From Hohaiivirga sp031546825 (GTDB lineage: Bacteria > Pseudomonadota > Alphaproteobacteria > Rhizobiales > Beijerinckiaceae), in assembly GCA_031546825.1 (NCBI GenBank), contig JAVBJU010000004.1:1-64000 (forward strand): 64,000 bases of DNA, given 5' to 3'. This document shows positions 50,736-59,198 of this stretch, one piece after another; positions within the stretch are counted from its first letter, which is position 1, and every line of letters starts with the position of its first letter. The translations under genes were made by a program, and so were the position numbers. The notes beneath the pieces are model-generated. The model worked only from the letters and a program-made list of their open reading frames with translations. It was not told the origin of the DNA and did no database searches.

Positions 50736-51347
50736 ATGTTCTATCAAACCGACCTTGGCGATCACGGCCTGCCGCACAACCCGTTCAAGGCGCTGGTTGC
50801 GCCACGCCCCATCGGCTGGATCACGGCGATGGACAAGGCGGGTAATATCAACCTGTCGCCGTATTCCTATTTCAACGCGGTGTGTGACGCGCCGCCGATG
50901 GTGGTTTTTTCGTCGAGTGGCTGGAAACACGCGGTGGCGTTTGTTGAGGAAACCGGGGAGTTCGTCTGCAATCTGGTGAGCTTTGAGTTGCGCGAGGCGA
51001 TGAATGTCACCTCGGCACCGTTCGCCCATGGCGTGAATGAGATGGAGAAGGCCGGGCTTGCGGCTGCGCCTTCACGCCTCGTCCGCCCGCCACGCGTTGC
51101 CGCATCACCTGCCGCGCTTGAGTGCAAATGGGTACAGACGGTGCCGCTCAAGACGGTGGACGGCGTGGCGACCGATCATTTTCTGGTCATCGGTCAGGTC
51201 GTCGGCGTGTATATTGATGAACGCTTTATCCAAGATGGCCTGGTTGACACCGCCGCGATGCGGCTCATTCAGCGCTCGGGCTATCACGACTATTTCGAGG
51301 CGCGCGAAGAAGGCCGCTTCACGATGAAGCGGCCCACCACGGTTTAA
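50736..51347 (+). CDS. Flavin reductase-like FMN-binding protein
   Basis: 203 residues from ATG 50736 with GGTGAG five bases before; GTG 50727 is an alternative. ALVAPRPIGWITAMDKAGNINLSPYSYFNAV in short parts is the flavin reductase-like split barrel signature, and SSSGWKHAVAF and NEMEKAGL are family features. It probably reduces or holds FMN with NAD(P)H and may serve the adjoining nitroreductase-family protein. Confidence 0.88.
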   Translation: MFYQTDLGDHGLPHNPFKALVAPRPIGWITAMDKAGNINLSPYSYFNAVCDAPPMVVFSSSGWKHAVAFVEETGEFVCNLVSFELREAMNVTSAPFAHGVNEMEKAGLAAAPSRLVRPPRVAASPAALECKWVQTVPLKTVDGVATDHFLVIGQVVGVYIDERFIQDGLVDTAAMRLIQRSGYHDYFEAREEGRFTMKRPTTV

Positions 51348-51353
51348 AGCCAG

Positions 51354-52346
51354 TTACACATTGGCACCGGCGGGATCTTTGATTTCTTCTTCGTCGACAT
51401 GGCGCGAGAAGAAATTGGCGAGCAGTGCCCCGGAAATGTTGTGCCACACGCTGAAGATCGCGCTCGGCACCGCAGCTGCGGGGGAGAAGAACTGCAAGGC
51501 AAGCGACGCGCCAAGCCCGCTATTCTGCATACCCACTTCGATGGCGATGGCCTTGCATTTTGCCAGCGACATGCCGCAGAATCGTGCCGAGAAAAAGCCG
51601 AGCGCGTAGCCGAGCCCGTTGTGCAGAACCACCACAACGAAGATCAACAGTCCGGATTTGATGATGTTGGCCTTGTTGATCCCGACCACCGAAGCGACGA
51701 TCAGCACGATGCCGATCACGCTGATCAGCGGCAGCGCTGGCACTGCAGCCCGCACCACGCTCGGCGCAAACTTCTGGCACAGCACACCGAGCGCCAGCGG
51801 CAGAAGCACAACCTGAACAATACTGAGGAACATCGCCATCGCATCAACTGGCAGATGCTGGCTGGCGAACACCCACACCAGGAACGGCGTCACGATGGGG
51901 GCGAGCAGGGTGGTCACCGAGGTGCAGGCCACGCTGAGCGCGACATCGCCTTTGGAGAGGTAGGTCATGACATTGCTCGACGTACCGCCGGGGCAACAGC
52001 CCACCAAAATCACGCCCGCCGCCACTTCGGGGGACATCGGGATGACCATGGTCAGGATCACGGCGAGGCCCGGCATGATGACGAACTGGGCAATGACGCC
52101 GATCAGCACCTGCACGGGGTGGCGCGCCAGCTCCTTGAAGTCGTTCACCGAAAGCGTCAACCCCATGCCGAACATGATGATGCCGAGCAGCCAAATAATA
52201 TAAGGCGCAACCAGCTTAAACGTATCCGGCAGCATGAAGCCGAGGGCGGCGAACAGGATGGTCCACAAGGCAAAAGTTTTGCCCACAAAAGTGGAAAAGG
52301 TGGCCAATGCTTTCAAGATGGAAACTCCGTGCGATTGTGTTCCCAT
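51354..52346 (-). CDS. Bile acid:sodium symporter (BASS) family transporter
   Basis: 330 residues, about ten helices. FGMGLTLSVNDF, the crossover helices GCCPGGTSSNVMTYLSKGDVALSV and EVGMQNSGLGASLA match BASS-family sodium symporters such as PanS. Substrates in the family include pantoate, pyruvate, 2-keto acids and bile acids. ATG 52346 lacks a good ribosome binding site; a TTG at 52316 has CGGAG eight bases upstream and may be the true start. Convergent with the flavin reductase gene, six bases apart. Confidence 0.88.
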   Translation of the reverse strand: MGTQSHGVSILKALATFSTFVGKTFALWTILFAALGFMLPDTFKLVAPYIIWLLGIIMFGMGLTLSVNDFKELARHPVQVLIGVIAQFVIMPGLAVILTMVIPMSPEVAAGVILVGCCPGGTSSNVMTYLSKGDVALSVACTSVTTLLAPIVTPFLVWVFASQHLPVDAMAMFLSIVQVVLLPLALGVLCQKFAPSVVRAAVPALPLISVIGIVLIVASVVGINKANIIKSGLLIFVVVVLHNGLGYALGFFSARFCGMSLAKCKAIAIEVGMQNSGLGASLALQFFSPAAAVPSAIFSVWHNISGALLANFFSRHVDEEEIKDPAGANV

Positions 52347-52537
52347 TGCTTAGCATGGCATTTCCAATCTCCAAACTGGCGAAAGCCACAAAATGACCGC
52401 CCTGAAACAAAAAATGAGGGACGACCGCCCGTAAAACACCACATGCCTTGCGTTCGGGTTTCTGATAAACGATTGTCGCGATACATCAGGGGCACGCATG
52501 ACAGTGCCGCGAACAGAAAGTTCATTCGAGCAAAGCA

Positions 52538-54259
52538 ATGACAGGCCTTACTTCATATCCGCATATTGCAGACCCTGACGGCGACTCATGGGTTGAACGC
52601 TTCATGGCTTTCGTCGGGCGCGGACACGCGGCGGCGTGTGCGGCGCTTATTGTGCTGAGCCTGGCCTGCCTTTTGCCTGGTTTTGTGTCTCTGCAACCGA
52701 TTGATCGTGACGAGCCGCGCTTTGCGCAAGCCTCCAAGCAGATGCTCGAGACCCGTGATTTCGTTGATATCCGCTTTCAGGATGAAGCAAGGCATAAAAA
52801 GCCGGTTGGCATCTATTGGCTCCAGGCTTCTGCCGTTTCCGCGGGTGAAGTGCTCGGCGTGCCGGAAGCGCGCACGACAATTGCACTCTATCGCCTGCCG
52901 TCGCTGCTGGGGGCCATTGGCGGTGTGTTGCTGACCTATTGGGCGGCTCTGGCCTTCCTCGACCGGCGCGGGGCGTTTCTTTCTGCCGCAATGATGGCGG
53001 TTTGCGTCATACTGATGTTCGAATCGAAGCTCGCCAAAACCGATGCGGTGCTGCTCAGTTGCGCGATGGCGGTGATGGGCGGGTTGGCGCGGGCCTATCT
53101 TGGGCAAGGTGGCGCGCGGCTGCCGTTGCGCACGCTTCTCATATTCTGGCTCGGCATGGCGATCGGTATTCTGGTCAAGGGGCCGATGGTCATCATGTTC
53201 GCCGGGCTTGCCGGGCTTTGCCTCTCCATCAAAGAGCGTTCCGGCTACTGGCTGACCAACCTCAAGTTGAAATGGGGCTTTCTCGCTACTTTTCTGATCG
53301 TTCTGCCCTGGTTCATTGCCATCGCCATCCGTAGCCACGGCGAGTTTTTCGAGGCCTCTGTCGGGCAGGATATGCTGGCCAAAGTCAGGGGCGGGCAGGA
53401 GGCGCATGGCGCGCCACCCGGCTTTTATCTGATCTCGTTCTTCGCCATGTTCTGGCCGGGCGCAATTCTCGCAGCCATCGCCGTGCCGTTCGCCTGGATC
53501 AACCGCAGCCGCCGAGAAATCGCGTTCTGCATCGCCTGGATCCTGCCTACATGGATATGCTTTGAGATTTTCCCCACCAAGCTGCCCCATTATGTCATGC
53601 CGCTTTATCCGGCCATCGCCATTGTCATCGTGATGTCCATCGGCGAAAAATTCATGGGGCCGCACCGGCCGCTGGCGCGGATCGCCTCATGGGTGATGCC
53701 GCTCATTCCGCTGATTCTGACCTTCGGGCTTGCAGGTGTTGCATGGGTTCTCGACCGCACCCTGCCATGGGCGGGCTTTGCCGTGCTTCTGCTGGCGTCG
53801 GGACTGGCGATTGCCGCCCGCAATGCTTTTGCGCGCAACCTTTCGGTGCGCTGCATCCTGCTGTCGCTTGTCTCGGCAATCTTTGTCGCCATTGGGGTGT
53901 TCGGGCTGACACAACGCGATATCCCCTCCCTCAAACTTTCGCCGCGCCTGATCGAAGCCACGCGCAGCGCGCGTTGCAAGGCTCCGGAGCTTGGAAGTCT
54001 GGGCTATCGGGAGCCGAGCCTGATTTTCCTTGGCGGCACGCGTCTTCAGTTGCTCAGTGATGCCGCAAACGGGGTCGCTTTCGCCAAAGGCGGCGGCTGC
54101 CGAGTGGTTTTTGTTGAAAGCCGCTACGATCCGTCTTTCCGGGAACTGGCCGAGAAAAGCGGCGTGAAGCTGTTTCGTCTGCCGTTGATTTCCGGTTTCA
54201 ACATTAATGGTGGCAAGCGCCTCGATATATTCGTTTACGAAACCCGCCAGAGCGAATAA
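52538..54259 (+). CDS. GT39-family polyisoprenyl-phosphate glycosyltransferase (ArnT-like)
   Basis: 573 residues with about twelve membrane helices and a C-terminal periplasmic part. The first periplasmic loop has PIDRDEPRFAQAS with the acidic pair needed by GT-C enzymes, then EARHKKPVGIYWLQ. This is the PMT_2/ArnT branch, which moves a sugar from an undecaprenyl phosphate carrier to lipid A or another acceptor in the periplasm. The GT2 gene and LAB_N gene that follow support lipid A as acceptor. The sugar is not known. Confidence 0.87.
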   Translation: MTGLTSYPHIADPDGDSWVERFMAFVGRGHAAACAALIVLSLACLLPGFVSLQPIDRDEPRFAQASKQMLETRDFVDIRFQDEARHKKPVGIYWLQASAVSAGEVLGVPEARTTIALYRLPSLLGAIGGVLLTYWAALAFLDRRGAFLSAAMMAVCVILMFESKLAKTDAVLLSCAMAVMGGLARAYLGQGGARLPLRTLLIFWLGMAIGILVKGPMVIMFAGLAGLCLSIKERSGYWLTNLKLKWGFLATFLIVLPWFIAIAIRSHGEFFEASVGQDMLAKVRGGQEAHGAPPGFYLISFFAMFWPGAILAAIAVPFAWINRSRREIAFCIAWILPTWICFEIFPTKLPHYVMPLYPAIAIVIVMSIGEKFMGPHRPLARIASWVMPLIPLILTFGLAGVAWVLDRTLPWAGFAVLLLASGLAIAARNAFARNLSVRCILLSLVSAIFVAIGVFGLTQRDIPSLKLSPRLIEATRSARCKAPELGSLGYREPSLIFLGGTRLQLLSDAANGVAFAKGGGCRVVFVESRYDPSFRELAEKSGVKLFRLPLISGFNINGGKRLDIFVYETRQSE

Positions 54260-54289
54260 GCAGATATCGTTTTGGGGCAATGGCAGAGA

Positions 54290-55051
54290 ATGGCAGCAGT
54301 CACCACGGTTTTGGAAAACGCACCGCGCATCAGCGTCGTCGTTCCCGTCAAGAATGAAGAAGGCAATATCCGCTCACTGATCGAAGAGATCGTGCAAGCG
54401 GTGTCGTCGCTTGCACCCTTTGAGATCATCTATGTCGATGATGGCTCGACCGATGGTTCGCAAGCCCTTCTGGGCGAGATGCAAAAAACCGCGCCATGGC
54501 TGGTGCGTATGCATCACGCAGAAAGCTGCGGCCAGAGCGCGGCAGTGCGCACGGGTGTGCGTGCGGCGACTGCGCCAGTTGTGGTGACGCTCGACGGCGA
54601 TGGCCAGAACGATCCTGCTTATATTCCCGCCATGATGGCGGTACTTGAGGCGGGCGGCTCCGCAATGGGGCTCGTCGCCGGGCAGCGCGTCGGTCGCAAG
54701 GATGGTGCTTTCAAAAGCTGGCAGTCGCGCAACGCCAATCGCATCCGCAGCATGATTCTGCGCGATGGCACTCGCGATACCGGCTGCGGCCTGAAGATGT
54801 TCCGGCGCGATGCTTATCTCGCCTTGCCTTATTTTGATGCCCTGCATCGTTTCATGCCTGCTCTGATGCGGCGTGAAGGTTTCGATGTCGGTTATGTCGA
54901 TGTGACAGACCGCAGCCGCCGTGCTGGCGTCTCCAATTACGGTTTTTTTGATAGGCTCTGGGTCAGTGTTCTGGACCTGGCCGGTGTCTGGTGGCTCATC
55001 CGCCGCCGCAAACGCGTGCCGCAGGCGCGCAAGATGGAAGGGGGCGTGTAA
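54290..55051 (+). CDS. GT2-family glycosyltransferase (dolichol-phosphate mannosyltransferase/ArnC-like)
   Basis: 253 residues from ATG 54290; TTG 54272 is in frame. ISVVVPVKNEEGNI, IYVDDGSTDGS and TLDGDGQNDP give the GT-A fold and metal-binding aspartates; RDTGCGLKMFRRD and RAGVSNYG are typical of polyprenyl-phosphate sugar synthases. No C-terminal membrane helices of the ArnC type are obvious. It probably loads the sugar onto undecaprenyl phosphate for the GT39 enzyme upstream. The stop overlaps the next ATG (TAATG). Confidence 0.88.
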   Translation: MAAVTTVLENAPRISVVVPVKNEEGNIRSLIEEIVQAVSSLAPFEIIYVDDGSTDGSQALLGEMQKTAPWLVRMHHAESCGQSAAVRTGVRAATAPVVVTLDGDGQNDPAYIPAMMAVLEAGGSAMGLVAGQRVGRKDGAFKSWQSRNANRIRSMILRDGTRDTGCGLKMFRRDAYLALPYFDALHRFMPALMRREGFDVGYVDVTDRSRRAGVSNYGFFDRLWVSVLDLAGVWWLIRRRKRVPQARKMEGGV

Positions 55052-55404
55052 TGCTTCCGAGCCTCGTACACAATGTGGGCGGCTACCTGTATATGGTTTT
55101 CGTCGAGAAAATGAGCTGGGCGCTGGTCATCGGCCTGATCGGGCAAGGCATGTTCACGGCGCGCTTCGTGGTGCAATGGCTGGCATCTGAGCGCGCGGGA
55201 CACAGTGTGATTCCGCTGTCCTTCTGGTTCCTGTCGATTGTTGGCGGCCTGATTGTGCTGGCTTATGCGCTGTATATGAAGGAGCCGGTGCTCATCATCG
55301 GCCAATCATTCGGCACCTTCATCTATATTCGCAATCTGATGTTCGTTTACCGCGACCGGCGGCGCAGGGCGGTGAGACCCGACACCACAACAGACGTGGA
55401 ATAA
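55051..55404 (+). CDS. LAB_N domain protein (lipid A biosynthesis N-terminal type)
   Basis: 117 residues, four hydrophobic segments. GQGMFTARFVVQWLASERAGHSVIPLSFWFLSIVGG, read in short pieces, is the LAB_N signature (PF07578). Stand-alone LAB_N proteins accompany GT2 and GT39 enzymes in lipid A sugar addition, perhaps as flippases or scaffolds. Starts at the TAATG overlap with the GT2 gene, so it is tightly coupled. Ends seven bases from convergent metC. Confidence 0.85.
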   Translation: MLPSLVHNVGGYLYMVFVEKMSWALVIGLIGQGMFTARFVVQWLASERAGHSVIPLSFWFLSIVGGLIVLAYALYMKEPVLIIGQSFGTFIYIRNLMFVYRDRRRRAVRPDTTTDVE

Positions 55405-55411
55405 TCAAGAA

Positions 55412-56599
55412 TCAACGTGTCTCAGTCAGCCGCTTGAGGCCTGCGTCGAGGTCGTTTTTCAGATCATCAAGGTCTTCCAACCCCACCTGGATGCGCAGGG
55501 TCGGACCGTTGGTCTGCCAGCGCGTCGCCGTGCGGTACTGCGTGCAGTCAAACGGAATGATCAGGCTTTCAAAGCCACCCCATGAAAAGCCCATGCCAAA
55601 CAATTCAAGATTGTCGAGCATCCGCGCGACCGCATCTAGCGAAACGGGGTTCAGTTCAATGGAAAACAGGCCGGAGGATCCTTTGAAATCGCGCTTCCAC
55701 AGGGCGTGACCGGGGTCGCTTTCGATGGCCGGATGCAGGACGCGCGCGACCTCCGGGCGCTTTTCCAGCCAGCGCGCCAGCTCCAAGGCGCGCGCGCCTT
55801 GTTCCCGCAAGCGCAGGCCCATGGTGCGCAGGCCTCGCAGCGCCAGAAAAACATCCTCCGGACCGGCGCAGAGTGCCATCGCATCCCAGGTCTCATAGAG
55901 CCGTTTCCAGGAGCGCTCATTGGCCGAAACCAGCCCCAGCAGAAGGTCGGATGCGCCGGAGAGATATTTGGTTCCGGCTTCAATGGCGATATCGGCACCG
56001 CGTTCATGGGGCGGAAACAGAACGGGTGTCGCCCATGTATTGTCCATCAGAACTGTCGCGCCATAGCGATGGGCAACTTCAGAAATCGCTGGGATATCCT
56101 GTATTTCAAAGCTCTGGGATCCAGGTGCTTCGGTGAATACCGCCGTCGTGTTCGGCTTGAATAATTGCTCGATGTCCTTGCCAACCAACGGATCGTAATA
56201 GGTAGTTTCAACGCCGAAGCGCTTGAGAAAACCGTCGCAGTAATTGCGGGTCGGGCGATAGACCGAATCCGTCATCAGCAAATGGTCGCCCGCTTTAAGA
56301 CTCGACATGAGCGCCACCGCGACCGCCGCAAGACCCGATGGCACCAAAATCGTGCCTGCAGCGCCGGAAATTTCACTCCATGCGTCGGTTAGCGCGTCAG
56401 TGGTCGGCGTACCGTGGGTGCCATAGGTGTAGCGCGCACGCCCATGCAGAAGGTCATCCATCGTCTTGTAGAGAACGGTTGAGCCGCGATAGATCGGCGT
56501 GTTGACGAAACCATGGTGCTCATGGGGATTGCGTCCGGCCTGAACCAGCCGCGTTTCCATGCCGAAATGCGCCTTATCGGCGGGGGAATTTTGAGACAT
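55412..56599 (-). CDS. metC: Cystathionine beta-lyase
   Basis: 395 residues of the Cys/Met PLP-dependent family. ARYTYGTHGTPTTDAL, LVPSGLAAVAVALMS, LMDNTWATPVLF and the PLP lysine Lys211 in AGTKYLSGASD. It converts cystathionine to homocysteine, pyruvate and ammonia. The usual KYL-GHSD has Ala in place of His; this may be subgroup variation. MetC rather than cystathionine gamma-synthase is suggested by THGTPTTDAL and WGGFESLIIP. Downstream of sseA on the same strand. Confidence 0.9.
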   Translation of the reverse strand: MSQNSPADKAHFGMETRLVQAGRNPHEHHGFVNTPIYRGSTVLYKTMDDLLHGRARYTYGTHGTPTTDALTDAWSEISGAAGTILVPSGLAAVAVALMSSLKAGDHLLMTDSVYRPTRNYCDGFLKRFGVETTYYDPLVGKDIEQLFKPNTTAVFTEAPGSQSFEIQDIPAISEVAHRYGATVLMDNTWATPVLFPPHERGADIAIEAGTKYLSGASDLLLGLVSANERSWKRLYETWDAMALCAGPEDVFLALRGLRTMGLRLREQGARALELARWLEKRPEVARVLHPAIESDPGHALWKRDFKGSSGLFSIELNPVSLDAVARMLDNLELFGMGFSWGGFESLIIPFDCTQYRTATRWQTNGPTLRIQVGLEDLDDLKNDLDAGLKRLTETR

Positions 56600-56645
56600 G
56601 AAAACCTCTGAGCAATGGCACTATGAAAAACGGATCGGGTGATGG

Positions 56646-56675
56646 GCGAGCCCCATGGGTTTTGGCGGGGCTCGC
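56646..56675 (-). promoter_or_regulatory. Hairpin between sseA and metC
   Basis: GCGAGCCCC (56646-56654) and GGGGCTCGC (56667-56675) form a perfect 9-bp stem, starting 23 bases after the sseA stop and ending 47 bases before metC. No T-tract follows; probably a processing or weak termination site. Confidence 0.5.
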
Positions 56676-56697
56676 ATGAGGGTTGAGAGCCCGGTAC

Positions 56698-57552
56698 TTA
56701 GGGCTTCCCGGTCTTGATCGGCAAATCCTGCCGCGAGCCCCATTCGGCCCACGAGCCGTCGTAAAGCGCACGCGGCTCATGATTCAAGGTCTCGAAAGCG
56801 AGCGAGACGATGGCGGCGGTGACACCGGAGCCACAGGTGGTGATCACCGGCATATCCATGTTGATGGCCGCCTGATTGATCACGGCCCGCAATTCGTCTG
56901 CCGGTTTCAGTTCTTCCATCTTGCCATCCACGGTCAGAGAGGCGGCAGGAAGGTTCTTTGATCCTGGAATATGGCCGGAGCGCAGGCCGGGTCGTGGCTC
57001 CTGTGCTTCACCAAGAAAACGCGGCGCGCCACGGGCATCGACCACCTGAGCAGCCCCGGTGGCGAGGGCTTCCTGCACCACGGCGACATCGGCCACACTG
57101 TTCCCATGGAAGTGTGTGGCAAAAGTGCGGAGCGTGCGAGGCTTTTGCGGGCCTTCCTCCAACGGGTATCCCGCTTCTTTCCACGCGGGGAGGCCGCCGG
57201 CCAGAATGAATACGGAAATTGCGCCAAAAGTTCTGAACATCCAGCGCACACGGGGCGCGGAGAAAACGCCGAGGCCATCATAAACCACAATGGTGAATGT
57301 CTCACCAATTCCCAGCTTGCCAACATATTCGGAAAAAGCCTGCGGTGTCGGCAGCATATGGGGCAGGGATGAATCGGTATCTTTGATCGCTTCGATATCG
57401 ACGCGAACCGCGCCGGGGATGTGTCCGGCCAGATATTCAGCTTCGGCATCGCGCTTCATGTCCGGCAGATACCATGAGCCGTCTACGACGATCGTATTCT
57501 TGTCATGCAGGCGTTTGTGCAGCCAATCCGGCGAAACGAAGGGAAGAGTCAT
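56698..57552 (-). CDS. sseA: 3-mercaptopyruvate sulfurtransferase
   Basis: 284 residues from ATG 57552, with AAAGG seven bases upstream; ATG 57579 would add nine residues. Two rhodanese domains, the first inactive and the second with active-site Cys240 in CGSGVTA, the loop of mercaptopyruvate sulfurtransferases (thiosulfate enzymes have a basic CRKGVTA-type loop). ARGAPRFLGEAQEPRPGLRSGHIPGSKN-like segment is typical. It moves sulfur from 3-mercaptopyruvate to cyanide or thiols. Its closeness to metC fits sulfur amino acid metabolism. Confidence 0.92.
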   Translation of the reverse strand: MTLPFVSPDWLHKRLHDKNTIVVDGSWYLPDMKRDAEAEYLAGHIPGAVRVDIEAIKDTDSSLPHMLPTPQAFSEYVGKLGIGETFTIVVYDGLGVFSAPRVRWMFRTFGAISVFILAGGLPAWKEAGYPLEEGPQKPRTLRTFATHFHGNSVADVAVVQEALATGAAQVVDARGAPRFLGEAQEPRPGLRSGHIPGSKNLPAASLTVDGKMEELKPADELRAVINQAAINMDMPVITTCGSGVTAAIVSLAFETLNHEPRALYDGSWAEWGSRQDLPIKTGKP

Positions 57553-57653
57553 GTATGTGCCTTTCTTGGCGTTTCCCATATGTGAATATTTTAGAACAAG
57601 GCGCGTTCGCGGGAAATCCGGCTAAGCGCGGAAGGCATTGAAAAATAAGAAAA

Positions 57654-58589
57654 TTACAACAGCGCGATTCGGACACGCCTGTTCAATTTCCCTTTTTTCT
57701 CTATGGCGGTAACCACAATCGGGCCGATCTCTCCTGTTCGGCGAACATGGGTTCCACCGCAGGGCTGGAGGTCAAGACCGGCGATTTCGACGAGACGAAT
57801 AACCCCGCCATCGCGCGGTGGCTGCACTGACATCGTCTTGACGAGGCCGGGATTGGCGTCAAGCTCAGCCGCTGTAATGGTCCGTTCGGTTACCTCGGCA
57901 TCACGTTCGATCAAGGCGTTAACGCGCGCCGCGATTTCTTCCTTGTCGAAATCGGCCTCCGGAATATCGAAATCCAGACGGCCAGAGCCGTCTCCTATGG
58001 CCCCACCGGTGACAGGGTAAGGCAATGCTACGCTCAGAAGATGCAGTGCAGTATGGATTTTCATGCGCGCATAGCGCCTCGTCCAGTCGAGCTTCAGCCG
58101 AACTTTGTCCCCAGGAGACAGCGTTGGCAATTCGGAAAGAAGGTGGAGGATACGGCTGCGGTCCGGGGAGTAGATGGTGTTCTGCACAGTGTGCTCCACA
58201 CCATTCGGCCCTACGATGACCCCGACATCGCCGGGTTGGCCGCCGCCCTGGGGATAAAAAATAGTGGCGTCGAGTTCCACACCCGTTTGCTGGTCAGCCA
58301 CCAACACAACGGCATCTGCCTCATGGAGATAGGAATCACTGCGGAACAGGAGTTCGGTCATTTGTGTGTGCTCGCGCTTCTCGGGAGTGCTCGCGCACTC
58401 ATTTTCAGGCTTCTTGGATGGGTACGAAGGTTCGCCGCCTTCAACGGGAATGCCCGACCAGATGGGGTCGATCTCATGAAGGTAGCAGGGCGGAGAAGCA
58501 AGTTCCATGGGTTCATTTGTCTCGTGACCATCGGGACATGGACCAGCTTTTTGCCGAATCCCTTCGCGGCGTGCAGCTCGATCCGTCAT
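57654..58589 (-). CDS. AlaX-type alanyl-tRNA editing protein with N-terminal extension
   Basis: 311 residues from ATG 58589, which has AAGGATG eight bases upstream. The catalytic part starts near residue 77 (MTELLFRSD; alternative ATG 58361, 235 residues). It has the AlaRS editing-domain signatures FYPQGGGQPGD, the metal site KIHTALHLL (HxxxH) and CGGTHVRRTGEI. It deacylates mischarged Ser- or Gly-tRNA(Ala). The first 76 residues are unusual, with PMELASPPCYLHEIDP in the middle, and may be a remnant of a different protein fused in frame. Confidence 0.82.
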   Translation of the reverse strand: MTDRAARREGIRQKAGPCPDGHETNEPMELASPPCYLHEIDPIWSGIPVEGGEPSYPSKKPENECASTPEKREHTQMTELLFRSDSYLHEADAVVLVADQQTGVELDATIFYPQGGGQPGDVGVIVGPNGVEHTVQNTIYSPDRSRILHLLSELPTLSPGDKVRLKLDWTRRYARMKIHTALHLLSVALPYPVTGGAIGDGSGRLDFDIPEADFDKEEIAARVNALIERDAEVTERTITAAELDANPGLVKTMSVQPPRDGGVIRLVEIAGLDLQPCGGTHVRRTGEIGPIVVTAIEKKGKLNRRVRIALL

Positions 58590-58793
58590 GGTCTCACATC
58601 CTTGAAAAATGCGGCGCCGATGGGCGAAACGCCTCGACACTGTACCCTGACATGAAGGCTTGTCTATGATTCAAAAGAGGTATTTTGCCTTTCGCATCAA
58701 CGAAGGGATATCAGAAATCGGAAGGTAGGGCGCAGGACGCATCGTTTTTTCTGCTGCGCGATCAGGCGATTAACAATGAGAAGGCCATAATAA

Positions 58794-58822
58794 AAAACCT
58801 CCCGGACGAACCGGGAGGTTTT
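58794..58822 (-). terminator. Intrinsic terminator downstream of tRNA-Asn
   Basis: AAAACCTCCCGG (58794-58805) and CCGGGAGGTTTT (58811-58822) form a 12-bp stem with a 5-base loop; on the minus strand it is followed by TTATTATGG after the T-rich stem end. It lies 26 bases after tRNA-Asn. Confidence 0.85.
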
Positions 58823-58847
58823 AAATGCGCTTTCGTGCGGAATGGTT

Positions 58848-58923
58848 TGGCTCCGCGAGTAGGACTCGAACCTACGACCGAGCGATTAACAGTCGCTTGC
58901 TCTACCAACTGAGCTATCGCGGA
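58848..58923 (-). tRNA. tRNA-Asn (anticodon GTT)
   Basis: On the minus strand: acceptor TCCGCGA/TCGCGGA, D arm GCTC/GAGC, anticodon stem AGCGA/TCGCT with loop CTGTTAA (anticodon GTT), T arm GTAGG/CCTAC with TTCGAGT, discriminator G and an encoded CCA. Every stem is fully paired. 76 bases. Confidence 0.97.
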
Positions 58924-59058
58924 AAGCGTTTGGAGCGTATATCGGTGCCAGATACGATATGCAAGTCCCCTTTGATGAAAAAAGTCCGAAATCTGCTAGT
59001 TGCTCTCCGAGCGGTCACTTGCTATGGAGCAGTGGTCGCGTTTCGCAACGCTTAAGAA

Positions 59059-59132
59059 GGCCTCGTGGCGGAGTGGCTACGCAGAGGACTGCAAATCCTT
59101 GAACGGGGGTTCGATTCCCTCCGAGGCCTCCA
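59059..59132 (+). tRNA. tRNA-Cys (anticodon GCA)
   Basis: Acceptor GGCCTCG/CGAGGCC, anticodon stem GAGGA/TCCTT around CTGCAAA (anticodon GCA), T arm GGGGG TTCGATT CCCTC, discriminator T as expected for Cys, and encoded CCA. 74 bases. Encoded opposite to the adjoining tRNA-Asn. Confidence 0.97.
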
Positions 59133-59198
59133 TTCTTAAATTTCAGATGCCCCCGCTTTCTTCCCGGAAACAGGGCGGGGTTCCCGAAAGGCAGACCG

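Noticed and set aside
51399..52541. 380-codon open frame on the plus strand opposite the BASS transporter
   Set aside because: The product is extremely rich in His, Gln and Arg; the transporter on the other strand has full family support.
56600..56697. SAM-II riboswitch ahead of metC
   Set aside because: The short gap holds a simple 9-bp hairpin; I could not find the SAM-II pseudoknot pattern.
59151..59180. CCCCGC/GCGGGG stem after tRNA-Cys as a terminator
   Set aside because: Only six pairs with an 18-base loop and no T-tract; too weak to call.
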